A stretch of DNA of 64,000 nt from an archaeon (GTDB taxonomy: Archaea; Nanobdellota; Nanobdellia; Pacearchaeales; GW2011-AR1). The stretch spans positions 154,027 to 218,026 of the forward strand of contig JABHTJ010000002.1 in the NCBI GenBank assembly GCA_018697295.1, written 5' to 3'. The notes beneath the pieces were generated by a model. It saw only the letters and a program-made list of their open reading frames with translations, did no database searches and was not told the origin of the DNA. A program made the translations under genes and the position numbers. Of this stretch, positions 8,435 to 18,010 are shown in pieces. How positions within the stretch are numbered: the stretch's first letter is position 1; each line of letters opens with the position of its first letter.

Positions 8435-9514
8435 CTAACTTAGATTATCTAATCCAAGTTCGTTTACCGAAATAGTATCTTCTTGCTCGAATTGGCTAGT
8501 GTTTTTTCCGAGAATGTATGGGGATTTAACTCCTGTCATAATCGTAATAACTCGTACTCGTCCTTGGAATTCCTTATTTACTCGTGCTCCGATAATAACT
8601 TGTGCTTCAGGCGATAAATTCTCTGTGATTAATCGTCCGATGTTATCGAATTCTTCAAGTTTTAAGTCTGGTCCGCATGTAATATGGACAAGTGCTCCGG
8701 TTGCTCCTCGATAATCTACATCCAGTAATGGGTGAGTTAATGCTTGTTGAACGGCTGCGTCCACTCGTGCATTTGAATTGTCTTCACCAATACCTATCAC
8801 TGCTACATCTCCGTTTTTCATAATAGAAGAAACGTCGGCATAATCTAAATTAATAAGAGAAGGAAGTGTAATTGTTTCTACGATTCCTTTAATCATTGTT
8901 GAGACTAATTCGTTAGCTACAGCGAATGCTTGTTCCATTGGTAATTGTCCTGCGATATCAACTAAACGGTTGTTATCAAGAACAATGACTGTGTCTACTG
9001 ATTCACGTAATTCTTGGAGTCCAAATTCTGCTTTGTCAATTCTTGCTCTTTCGGCTTCAAAAGGCATCGTCACTACGGCGATTACTACGGCTCCTGCTTC
9101 TTTTGCGAGTTGAGCAACTACTGGAATAGATCCAGTTCCTGATCCTCCTCCCATTCCTGCTAGGACAAAAACCATGTCCGAATTCGAAACGGCTTTTTTC
9201 AAGTCAGTAAGGGATTCTTTTGCTGCTTCTCGACCTCTCTTGGGATATCCTCCGCATCCAAGTCCTCTTGTTAATTCTTTTCCAATAAGGAGCTTTTCGT
9301 CGGACTTTGTAATCGATAAATGAAGTGCATCTGTATTAAGTGCATAAATTGTAGCACCGTTGATACCTTTGTTAAATAACCATGTGGCCATATTACACCC
9401 ACAACCTCCACATCCAAAAACTTTAATGTTAGCCTTTCCGGCTTTTAGTTCATCAAAATTAATCGAGTTAGCTTCTGAGTTTTGTATAGCTTCTTTTGCA
9501 AAATCTAATGGCAT
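8435..9514 (-). CDS. ftsZ: Cell division protein FtsZ (tubulin/FtsZ GTPase)
   Basis: GMGGGSGTGSIPVVAQLAKE signature; VTMPFEAE; NTDALHL. Confidence 0.93.
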   Translation of the reverse strand: MPLDFAKEAIQNSEANSINFDELKAGKANIKVFGCGGCGCNMATWLFNKGINGATIYALNTDALHLSITKSDEKLLIGKELTRGLGCGGYPKRGREAAKESLTDLKKAVSNSDMVFVLAGMGGGSGTGSIPVVAQLAKEAGAVVIAVVTMPFEAERARIDKAEFGLQELRESVDTVIVLDNNRLVDIAGQLPMEQAFAVANELVSTMIKGIVETITLPSLINLDYADVSSIMKNGDVAVIGIGEDNSNARVDAAVQQALTHPLLDVDYRGATGALVHITCGPDLKLEEFDNIGRLITENLSPEAQVIIGARVNKEFQGRVRVITIMTGVKSPYILGKNTSQFEQEDTISVNELGLDNLS

Positions 9515-9645
9515 TTTTCTTTTTTGTTAACCTCCTTTCAAATTTTTGAGTTTAATGAAATTTGAGCGATAATCTTCTGATTAACCCCCAGATTGTTAGG
9601 GATAGAAGTAATTTTTTCTTTAAAAATTTATATGTGGTTAGAAGG

Positions 9646-10668
9646 TTATTCTAGCGGGTTTTCTTTTAGAAATTCTCGAATATTTTCTTTGAATTGTTCT
9701 AAATCTTGTTTTCTGATTTTTCCGCCTGACGCATTATAATGTCCGCCGGCAGCACTTTCGAGCAAATCTTTTATTCCTGCATTGAGTAAGTCTGCCATAT
9801 TTATTTTCCCAGATTGACTTCGTGCACTAAACGTTATTTTTTTCTCATCTCTAGAACTTGCGAAGATAAATATTTTTTTGAAGTTTTCTTCTTCTAAACT
9901 AATGCTTGTGACAATTCCTTTGACAGATAATTTTGGTTCGAAATAATAAAATAATACTCCTCCTAAATCTTCTGCATTTTTCTCAAAGTCGCCAATTATT
10001 TTATTTGCTTCCTCCATTATTGGTTTAGAATATTTTTCTATAGATGACATATTGTTCTGGTCCGGTAGATTTTGAACCATTGAGAATGCTTTTTGTGGTT
10101 CTTCATTTAGGTAGAGAATTGCATTTCCTATTGGGAAGGCGACTCTTTGTTTAAATTCTTTTAAGCTCATTTGGGCATTGTCGAGAGCAGTTTTTATGAA
10201 TTCATCATTTTCTGGATATAAATATCCCACATCCATTACCACACCGACGAGAGCTAACCACTCTTTTCCTTTTGTTAATTCATATGCTGAACGGGCCGAA
10301 GGAATATATCCCCTATACATTGTCCTATATTCGTAAACTGAATCTGGAAGTGTTGCGTCTTTTGGATGATGGTCCATGAAAAAAATATCTTTATCTTGAT
10401 ATTTTTTTAAGATCGGCTCTGTTAATTTTGCGTTGAGGTCTGTTGTGATTATTTTATTGAATTCTTCGAGTTTGAAATCTTCAATATCTGAATAACTTCT
10501 CTTGAATGTAAATTGAGTAACTTTTGCTCCTTTTGTAATACAGTAATCGAAGAATAATGTTCCGCTCGTGAATCCATCTGGATCGTGATCAGTTATTAGT
10601 GCTATGTTGTCGTTGGAATTGATTTTATCTATCCAATCTTGTGCCTGTGCTTGTTTTATTTCTGGCAT
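9646..10668 (-). CDS. DHH-family phosphoesterase / RecJ-like
   Basis: ALITDHDPDGFTSG, FFMDHHPKDA, GGHYNASGGKI (DHHA1). Confidence 0.85.
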   Translation of the reverse strand: MPEIKQAQAQDWIDKINSNDNIALITDHDPDGFTSGTLFFDYCITKGAKVTQFTFKRSYSDIEDFKLEEFNKIITTDLNAKLTEPILKKYQDKDIFFMDHHPKDATLPDSVYEYRTMYRGYIPSARSAYELTKGKEWLALVGVVMDVGYLYPENDEFIKTALDNAQMSLKEFKQRVAFPIGNAILYLNEEPQKAFSMVQNLPDQNNMSSIEKYSKPIMEEANKIIGDFEKNAEDLGGVLFYYFEPKLSVKGIVTSISLEEENFKKIFIFASSRDEKKITFSARSQSGKINMADLLNAGIKDLLESAAGGHYNASGGKIRKQDLEQFKENIREFLKENPLE

Positions 10669-10669
10669 T

Positions 10670-11083
10670 TTATTGTAGTTCTCCTTTTTCTATTAGAAAT
10701 TGGAGATATGGCGAAACTTCACTTTTCCATTCATTTATTTTTTCTAAATCTAACCATTTAATTTCTTCAGTTGGGCTTATGGGTTTTATTTCTTCTTTAT
10801 TTTTTAATCTAGCAAGATAACTTACTAATAATATCGCCATTCTTTCTTTCGTTGTCGGATTTTTCCAAAGAATTTTTGGAGACAGGGATTTAATAATTTC
10901 TATTTCTCCATTAATTTCCTCTTTTACTTTTCTATGGCAAGCTTCTTCTAGATCTTCTATTCCCTCCTTCACAGTTCCTCCAGGGATTTTATAAAAATCA
11001 TCTTTGGAATCTTTATTTACTAATAATTTTCCATCTTCGATAATTACTGGTCCTGATGCGATGATAAATGTTCCTTTGTACAT
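10670..11083 (-). CDS. NUDIX hydrolase
   Basis: GGTVKEGIEDLEEACHRKVKEEINGE Nudix-box-like. Confidence 0.8.
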   Translation of the reverse strand: MYKGTFIIASGPVIIEDGKLLVNKDSKDDFYKIPGGTVKEGIEDLEEACHRKVKEEINGEIEIIKSLSPKILWKNPTTKERMAILLVSYLARLKNKEEIKPISPTEEIKWLDLEKINEWKSEVSPYLQFLIEKGELQ

Positions 11084-11153
11084 AAAAAAAAAGAGTTTTG
11101 AGAGTATATATTATTAATGGATACCTTTATATTTTGGTTAACTATGTTCTTAT

Positions 11154-11501
11154 ATGAAAAAAGAAATGTGTATTTTTTGCGAGATAATTTCTGGAAATGT
11201 TGAAGCAGAGAAGGTCTATGATGGAAAAAATTTTATTGTGATGAAAGATGCGAATCCTCAAACCACTGGACATAGCCTAGTTATTCCGAAAAAACATTGT
11301 AAAGATTTCTTGTGTCTTGACAAAAAATTTTACGCCGAATTTTTAGAGACTGTTAAATTTATTACGCCGAGAATTTTGGAACAAGTTGGTGCGACCGATT
11401 TTAATTTATTGGTTAATGATGGGAAACATGCAGGACAGGCAGTTAATCATTTACATATGCATATTATTCCTAGATTTGAGGGTGATGGATTTAAGTTTTG
11501 A
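11154..11501 (+). CDS. HIT family protein
   Basis: CIFCEIISG and HLHMHIIPR histidine triad. Confidence 0.92.
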   Translation: MKKEMCIFCEIISGNVEAEKVYDGKNFIVMKDANPQTTGHSLVIPKKHCKDFLCLDKKFYAEFLETVKFITPRILEQVGATDFNLLVNDGKHAGQAVNHLHMHIIPRFEGDGFKF

Positions 11502-11542
11502 ATGTTGGAAATATTTATTAAGGAAATTAACTAAGGTTTTGT

Positions 11543-13693
11543 ATGGAACAAAAAAAGGTGATTAATTTTATTTTGATTACAATTTTGAGTGTTGCAGTTA
11601 TTATTATTTTATTGGCAAATTTTGGCGTTGATGTTTTTAGTAGTCCGAGGATGGAAGAAAAATATCTAGAATCTTTTGCTGAAACTGAAAAAGGAGTTAT
11701 CTTGAATGCAGAAGTTTCAGATCTTTCCTCGACACTTATTTATTCTACGAATATAGCTAAAGATGAAATTCATACCATTGGAGTTTATCTTAATGGGGAA
11801 AAACAAGATTTGAATTTGAAATTTCATGAAGATTTTAAACAGCTAGATACAGGTGTTTATCTTGATCCGAAGAAATTAATCGACGGAAATAATGATGTTT
11901 ACTTAAAAATTCTTTTGAAGAATAGAAAGACTTTTGAAGATCGGCGGCTGTTGAGATTTGATTTAAGTGGTCCAGAAATTATTTCTATGGATACTGCAGA
12001 TGATGCAAGTTATCAAATTATTGATGTTATCGATGTCGCAGAGATTAGTGCGGTATATTATCTGGACGGTATTGGGACTTCAATTGATTCTTTAATAGAC
12101 TTGGGAAGTGGAAGATATAAGCTCGTAGTAGGAGATATGGGTCTTGAAGACATTGTTTATTATTTAGCGGATGTGAATGGAAATAAAAATGCTTATTCTC
12201 CTCAGAGTCTGGTTGGCGGATTTGACCGAATTGAGAAATTAGTTCCTTCGATGAACCTTCCTCAAGAAATTAATCCACAATTGATTTCTTTTGAAGATAT
12301 TATCCAAGTAACCAAATTTGGTGTAACTGAGGAAGGTGAAACTATTGATCTATCGTTGAGCCCTGCATCTTGTGAATATCGTGCAAAGTTTGTTTCGTTT
12401 TTCTTGTATGATGACTATTCTTTAGAAACTGGATTTGCTCGAGCACATACCAATCTTAACATGATTTATGGGGGATATATTTTATCAATTAACCGTTTTA
12501 ATCAACAATTAGTTCCTACCGATTATTCTCCCCTCAGTTCCCAATTGATTGTTCCCGGAGATTATTATTTGGTAGGTCTTGATAAAAATAACCTTGGTCC
12601 ATTTGAAGGCATTGTAGAGGAAGATTATGATGTGAGTTATTACACTGACGAGAATTTAGTTATTCATGAAATTCATATCCCTAATGGTGGTTTTAGGGTA
12701 ACTGATAACCATTACTTCTTTGAGCGAATTAAGGCATTTAATGATGGTTCTTTAACAACCTCTGTTGAAGGATTTGTTGAAGCTGTTACAAATCCTATTG
12801 ATAGGGAATTGATTTTGATTGCAGATTCTCTTAGCGATGCGGCCGGATCTACGCGTCCACGGGAAGGGATGATGCTGTTGTCTAATACTAATTCTGTTGT
12901 CGTTGGTCATGAAATGGCACATAGTCTTGGACTTGGACATTGGAATGCAAATGGTCCTGGAGTATCTGCAGTAAATCTTATGGATACTAATCCTTATCCT
13001 AGCACTCGATTGGAATGGAATCAGCTTGAGCGAATTCATGCTGCTCTTTGTGGAGATCCTGCAAATAAAATTTCGTTAGAGGGAAGATATGGTGGTTTTG
13101 GAGTAAATCTTGATTATGAGGGATTTCTTGCAGGAGATGGTACCAATAAATGTGGTAATGGTATGATTGCTAAAAATGAGCAAGATGATTGGGAATGGTG
13201 TGAAGATAGTTTTGAGGAAGTTCCGGTTTGGGGAAGTGAAGTTTGTCCAGATATGTATTCTCGTCCTATTGTAAAATGGCCGAGCGTTTATAGTTGTAGT
13301 TCAAGTTGCCTTTGTTCTGGGGGTGGAACTGGAAGTGAACCTCCTGCTCCTGGTACGGGAGACTCTGTTCCTCCAGGTGGTGGTGGTAATCCTGGTGGCG
13401 GGCCTAGCACTCCTCCTGGCGGGCCTCAAGGAAAAGATTGTGCAACTTGCAAGCCCGAGCCAGTTTTTGAACAAAATCCAGATAGTTTTTTAATGGAACC
13501 TACCGGAGAATACGAATGTCCTGATAAAGATTGTCCGAATGGTGCTGGGCCTAATGGAGAAATTGTTGAGATGGAATGTAAACCTGATATGAGTCAATTA
13601 TCTCCCGGACAACCACCCTATTCATGTAAGTGTCAACCTGCCACTGGAAAGAAACCAAAAGAAGCTTCGGATAGATCTTTTGAAGAATTTTAA
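11543..13693 (+). CDS. Membrane-anchored/secreted metzincin-like zinc protease with Pro/Gly linker and Cys-rich C-terminal domain (paralog A)
   Basis: N-terminal hydrophobic segment; VVGHEMAHSLGLGHW (HExxHxxGxxH); GGGTGSEPPAPGTGDSVPPGGGG linker. Confidence 0.75.
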   Translation: MEQKKVINFILITILSVAVIIILLANFGVDVFSSPRMEEKYLESFAETEKGVILNAEVSDLSSTLIYSTNIAKDEIHTIGVYLNGEKQDLNLKFHEDFKQLDTGVYLDPKKLIDGNNDVYLKILLKNRKTFEDRRLLRFDLSGPEIISMDTADDASYQIIDVIDVAEISAVYYLDGIGTSIDSLIDLGSGRYKLVVGDMGLEDIVYYLADVNGNKNAYSPQSLVGGFDRIEKLVPSMNLPQEINPQLISFEDIIQVTKFGVTEEGETIDLSLSPASCEYRAKFVSFFLYDDYSLETGFARAHTNLNMIYGGYILSINRFNQQLVPTDYSPLSSQLIVPGDYYLVGLDKNNLGPFEGIVEEDYDVSYYTDENLVIHEIHIPNGGFRVTDNHYFFERIKAFNDGSLTTSVEGFVEAVTNPIDRELILIADSLSDAAGSTRPREGMMLLSNTNSVVVGHEMAHSLGLGHWNANGPGVSAVNLMDTNPYPSTRLEWNQLERIHAALCGDPANKISLEGRYGGFGVNLDYEGFLAGDGTNKCGNGMIAKNEQDDWEWCEDSFEEVPVWGSEVCPDMYSRPIVKWPSVYSCSSSCLCSGGGTGSEPPAPGTGDSVPPGGGGNPGGGPSTPPGGPQGKDCATCKPEPVFEQNPDSFLMEPTGEYECPDKDCPNGAGPNGEIVEMECKPDMSQLSPGQPPYSCKCQPATGKKPKEASDRSFEEF

Positions 13694-13776
13694 TGTCCTA
13701 ATGCTGAAGAAAGTTACTATTTATTTAATATTTGAATCTTAGAAATGTTTATTAATGTGCCTAGCTAGAATTTTTT

Positions 13777-15891
13777 ATGAGACAAAAAAAGGCGATTAAT
13801 TTTATTTTGATTACAATTTTGATTGTTGCAGTTATTTTTATTTTGTTGGCAAATTTTGGCGTAGATGTTTTTAACAGTCCTCGAGGTGGAGAGATTTATA
13901 TAAATTCTTTTAATGAAATTGAACCTGGCGTTATTTTAAATGGGGCGACCCCAGACATTATTTCTTCGATAGCTTATTCAACAAATCTTGTGGAGAGTGA
14001 CGTAAAAAATATTGAATTTTATATTAATGGTGAATTGCAAAATATTCGTCCAGAATTTTTTGAAGAAATTGAACAATTAGACACTGGTTTTTATCTCAAT
14101 CCAAAAAATCTTTTAGATGGGAAAAATGAATTTTATTTGAAAATTTTTCTAAAAAATCGCAAAATTCTTGAAAATAAGGAAATTTATATTTATGATTTGC
14201 AAGGTCCAGAAATTATTTCTATGGAAACTGCCAAAGATAAAAGTTATCAAATTATCGAGGTTTCGGATACGGAGGAAATAAAAATTCTTTATTATGAGAG
14301 TGGTGAGTCACTCGAGATAGAGACCTTAATTGAACTAGGAAGTGGAAAATATAAAATTTTATTTGGCGGATTAAATCCAGATAATTTTGTTTATTATTTA
14401 TTCGATGAACATGAGAATACGGGTATTTATTCTACAAAAAGCTTGAATGGTGGCAGGTCAAATGTTAAAAATTTAGTTTCGGCAATGAATTTTCCAAAAG
14501 AACTAAACCAAGAATTGATTACTGCAGGGGATGTGGCTTCTGTTTCTGATGACGAAACTTTAAATCTTCTTTTGAGTCCGCCTTCTTGTGAATATCGTGC
14601 AAAGTTTGTTTCATTTTATCTTTATGACGATTCTCCGGGAAACGAGGAATTTAATCGAGGACTTGCGAATCTTAATCAAGTTTATGGCCAATATCTCACT
14701 TCTATTAATCGATTTAATCAACAATTACTTCCGACCGATTATGCCCCTATCACTCCCGCCCTCCTTAATTCAGGAGATTATTATCTTATTGGAATTGAAC
14801 AAGATAATTTAGGTCATTTTGGTGGAGTTTTGGAAAGAGAACATTATTATGATGAGCAATATGATCCTGAGCATGTATTTCCAATTTATACTGGTGGTGT
14901 TCGGATTGTTAATTATGCGGCACTTTTTTCATTAATCGATTCTTTTAATGGGGGTTCTTTAACTCCTCCTACTGATGGGACTGTCGGAGGAATTGCTCAG
15001 GCAGTCGTTAATCCTGATGATAAGGAATTAATTCTTATTGCGGATTCAATGGTTGGAGGAGATGGAATGACGGCTGCTAAAAGGGGTATGATGATACTTA
15101 CAGATACTGTTCCTCGTGTTGTTGGGCATGAAATGGGGCATAGTCTTGGACTTGGACATTGGGATGTTACTGGCGTAGATTCTTCAAATTATAATTTAAT
15201 GGACGTTCCCACTATGACTGCTGGATTGGAATGGAATCAACTTGAAAGAATTTCTGCTGCCCTTTGTGGAGACCCTGCCAATAAAATTTCTCTGGAAGGA
15301 AGATATGGGAAATTCGGAGTGAATATGGCTTATGAAAATGGAAATCCTAATGATTGTGGAAATGGTTTGATTGCAAAAAACGGAAATAATGATTGGGAAT
15401 GGTGTGAAGACAGTTTTTACGAGGTTCCTTCTATTTGGCAAAGTGATGAAATTTGTCCAGATATGTATTCTCGACCAATTGTGAAATATCCTAGTGTTTA
15501 TGCATGTGATAATAGCTGTCTTTGTTCTGGTGGAGGGACTGGGAGTGAACCTCCTGCACCTGGGACTGGAGATTCTGTTCCTCCTGGTGGAGGAACTGGA
15601 GGCGGCGGAGGTCCGAGTACTCCTGGCCCTAAACCTAAAGTATGTGAAGATTGTAAACCTAAATTAACCATTGCAGGAAATGCTGGCGGTTTTGGAATTC
15701 ATGCAGAGTTTACCTGTCCAGATAAAGACTGTCCAAATCTTGTTGGGCCCAATGGCGGAATTATAGAGCAAGTATGTAAACCAGATACAAGTCAACTATC
15801 TCCTGGTCAAGCTCCTTACTCCTGTAAGTGTGAGGGAGTTGGGGAAGAGACGATAAAAGATGCTTCAGATACATCTTTTGAAGAATTGTAA
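13777..15891 (+). CDS. Membrane-anchored/secreted metzincin-like zinc protease (tandem paralog B)
   Basis: Same architecture; VVGHEMGHSLGLGHW; extensive similarity to 11543-13693. Confidence 0.75.
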   Translation: MRQKKAINFILITILIVAVIFILLANFGVDVFNSPRGGEIYINSFNEIEPGVILNGATPDIISSIAYSTNLVESDVKNIEFYINGELQNIRPEFFEEIEQLDTGFYLNPKNLLDGKNEFYLKIFLKNRKILENKEIYIYDLQGPEIISMETAKDKSYQIIEVSDTEEIKILYYESGESLEIETLIELGSGKYKILFGGLNPDNFVYYLFDEHENTGIYSTKSLNGGRSNVKNLVSAMNFPKELNQELITAGDVASVSDDETLNLLLSPPSCEYRAKFVSFYLYDDSPGNEEFNRGLANLNQVYGQYLTSINRFNQQLLPTDYAPITPALLNSGDYYLIGIEQDNLGHFGGVLEREHYYDEQYDPEHVFPIYTGGVRIVNYAALFSLIDSFNGGSLTPPTDGTVGGIAQAVVNPDDKELILIADSMVGGDGMTAAKRGMMILTDTVPRVVGHEMGHSLGLGHWDVTGVDSSNYNLMDVPTMTAGLEWNQLERISAALCGDPANKISLEGRYGKFGVNMAYENGNPNDCGNGLIAKNGNNDWEWCEDSFYEVPSIWQSDEICPDMYSRPIVKYPSVYACDNSCLCSGGGTGSEPPAPGTGDSVPPGGGTGGGGGPSTPGPKPKVCEDCKPKLTIAGNAGGFGIHAEFTCPDKDCPNLVGPNGGIIEQVCKPDTSQLSPGQAPYSCKCEGVGEETIKDASDTSFEEL

Positions 15892-15894
15892 TTC

Positions 15895-16158
15895 TTATCT
15901 TCTTTTTGAGTGGTCTAATCTTTGAGAAACTTTGCCTGCGATAGTTTCTAATTCTGGTAAATGTCTTATAGATTCTTTTGCCTGAGAATTAAAATGGCCC
16001 CTATAATGTACTTCTAATGAATCTTCTGGATTTTCTCCACGTTTTAATAATGGTTTTATTGTTCCACTAAAGCGGTAAGGTATGACTTTAGCTCCACGTT
16101 CTAGGAGCTGGGGGCTCACTTCCAGTTCTGTAGAAATTGCGAGATATCTTTTTATCAT
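15895..16158 (-). CDS. Hypothetical protein (87 aa)
   Basis: ORF between convergent metzincin gene and aspS; no family recognised. Confidence 0.5.
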   Translation of the reverse strand: MIKRYLAISTELEVSPQLLERGAKVIPYRFSGTIKPLLKRGENPEDSLEVHYRGHFNSQAKESIRHLPELETIAGKVSQRLDHSKRR

Positions 16159-16210
16159 GCAGTTTTATATTTTTTTAATGTTTTTAAAATTAATCGTTCT
16201 CTAATATGTT

Positions 16211-17488
16211 TTATGGACTTAATCTATCTCTGTCTCTGGGGAAAAGGGTAACTTCTCGGATATTCTCAATTCCAAGCATAAGCATAGTTATTCGTTCTAG
16301 TCCGAGAGCCCATCCTGCGTGTGGTGGTGCACCATATTTGAAACTATTGATATATTCTTTGAAGTTTTTTGGGTCCATTCCGTTTGCTTTGAGTTGTTTT
16401 TTGAGAAGTTCTGGTTCATGAATTCTTTGTCCTCCTGAGGAAATTTCGAGTCCTTTCCAAATAGCATCGAAACCTTTTGAGTTTTCTCCATCAGGCATAA
16501 TATAGAATGGTTTTCCTTTAATTGGCCAATCAGTTACAAAAACTATTGTGTCAGGAAATAAATCTCCCAATTTTTTTTCTGCTTCTCCAGATAAATCATG
16601 TTCTGGAATTTTGATTTTTTCTTTTTTCATTAACTTTGCAACTTCATCGAATGTCAGATATTTTGTTTTTGGAATTTTTAGATTAACTTTTAAAAATTCT
16701 AATTCTTCTGAATTTTGATCCAATACTCGTTGAATCATATATTTCATGCACTCTGCTAGAACTTTCATAACGTCTTTATCGTCGGCAAATGCCTCTTCAT
16801 AATCTAGTTGTCTGGATTCGTTTAGATGTCTTAAGGTGTTGTGTTTTTCTGCTCTCCATGCAGTGAAAATTGCAAATACTTTTTCCATTGAACAGGCGAG
16901 CATTTGTTTATAGAGTTGGCAACTTTGAGATAAGTAAGCAGATTTTTCAAAATATTTAATTTCAAAAACATCTGTTCCACCTTCACTACTTGCTCCAATG
17001 ATTGCCGGAAATATTGCTTCGATTGTTTCGTTTTTTGTCATGAATTCTCTAAATGCTTGAAGAATTGTTGATTGTACTCTGAAAATGCTTTGTGCTTTTT
17101 TAGAATGTAAATCTAAGAATCTATTGTCAATTCTGTTTGCAAGGTCTGACTTAGAATAATCTGATGCGTCTACTGGTAATGGTTCTTCTGCTTTGGCTAT
17201 TATTGTAATCGATTCAGGTAATAATTCTTTTCCCGATTTTGCTTGTTTTGAATCTTGGATTGTTCCTACAACTTCTATTGCAGATTCTCTTGTGAATGAC
17301 GTCATTTCATCGAAAACTGTTGAAGCAGTTTTTCCATTTATTCCAGTTATTTGAATTCTTCCAGTTCTATCCTTTAGCACTATGAATCTTACTTTTTTTA
17401 AATCTCGAGAATCGTGAATCCAGCCTTTTAGTAAAACTTTTGTATTTTCCTTTTTTTGAAGTGCATCTTTGATGAGTGTTCTTTCCAT
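16211..17488 (-). CDS. aspS: Aspartyl-tRNA synthetase, archaeal type
   Basis: IEAIFPAIIGASSEGGTDVFEI, GAPPHAGWALGLERITMLMLGIENIREVTLFPRD. Confidence 0.95.
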   Translation of the reverse strand: MERTLIKDALQKKENTKVLLKGWIHDSRDLKKVRFIVLKDRTGRIQITGINGKTASTVFDEMTSFTRESAIEVVGTIQDSKQAKSGKELLPESITIIAKAEEPLPVDASDYSKSDLANRIDNRFLDLHSKKAQSIFRVQSTILQAFREFMTKNETIEAIFPAIIGASSEGGTDVFEIKYFEKSAYLSQSCQLYKQMLACSMEKVFAIFTAWRAEKHNTLRHLNESRQLDYEEAFADDKDVMKVLAECMKYMIQRVLDQNSEELEFLKVNLKIPKTKYLTFDEVAKLMKKEKIKIPEHDLSGEAEKKLGDLFPDTIVFVTDWPIKGKPFYIMPDGENSKGFDAIWKGLEISSGGQRIHEPELLKKQLKANGMDPKNFKEYINSFKYGAPPHAGWALGLERITMLMLGIENIREVTLFPRDRDRLSP

Positions 17489-17570
17489 ATGATTTTATTG
17501 TTGAACTAGTTTATAAGTTTTGATATTTTATTATGTAAAGATTTATTAATGGAAAAAAAGTCAATTTAAT

Positions 17571-17804
17571 ATGGATACAAAAGATTTAGAAAATGCGATT
17601 GATTCTGCGAAGAATGTTGGCGAGCCTGCAAAAGAGGATGTTGCTCCAAAAATGTCTAAGGAAGAAGAAATCGGATTTCATAAGGGTTCTGTTAATACGC
17701 TCGTTGCTGAGAGAGGAGAACTTGTGAAGATGGTTTCAAACGTTGAAGTTCTCTTGAAGGCTCATGTTGATCGATTGAAGGAACTTGGAATTGAATTCAA
17801 GTAA
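17571..17804 (+). CDS. Hypothetical small protein (77 aa)
   Basis: Intergenic ORF with a clean start. Confidence 0.5.
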   Translation: MDTKDLENAIDSAKNVGEPAKEDVAPKMSKEEEIGFHKGSVNTLVAERGELVKMVSNVEVLLKAHVDRLKELGIEFK

Positions 17805-17848
17805 TTTATTTTGAAAAGATTTTTATAGTCTTTTTTGTTTTAAACTCT

Positions 17849-18010
17849 ATGGATCAAAAAAATAGGAGATTTTTAATTTCTGGAACTTCTGCTGCGATTG
17901 GTGCTGCTCTTGGTGCCGTTAGTGGATCTTCTTCTTGGATTGTCGTTGCGATCGTAGCTGTGTTTTTTGCACTTTTTGCGACGTGGATTATTAATGGAAT
18001 GGTTCAGTAA
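17849..18010 (+). CDS. Small single-pass membrane protein (53 aa; not in the ORF track)
   Basis: Translation MDQKNRRFLISGTSAAIGAALGAVSGSSSWIVVAIVAVFFALFATWIINGMVQ; stop abuts the gatE stop. Confidence 0.55.
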   Translation: MDQKNRRFLISGTSAAIGAALGAVSGSSSWIVVAIVAVFFALFATWIINGMVQ

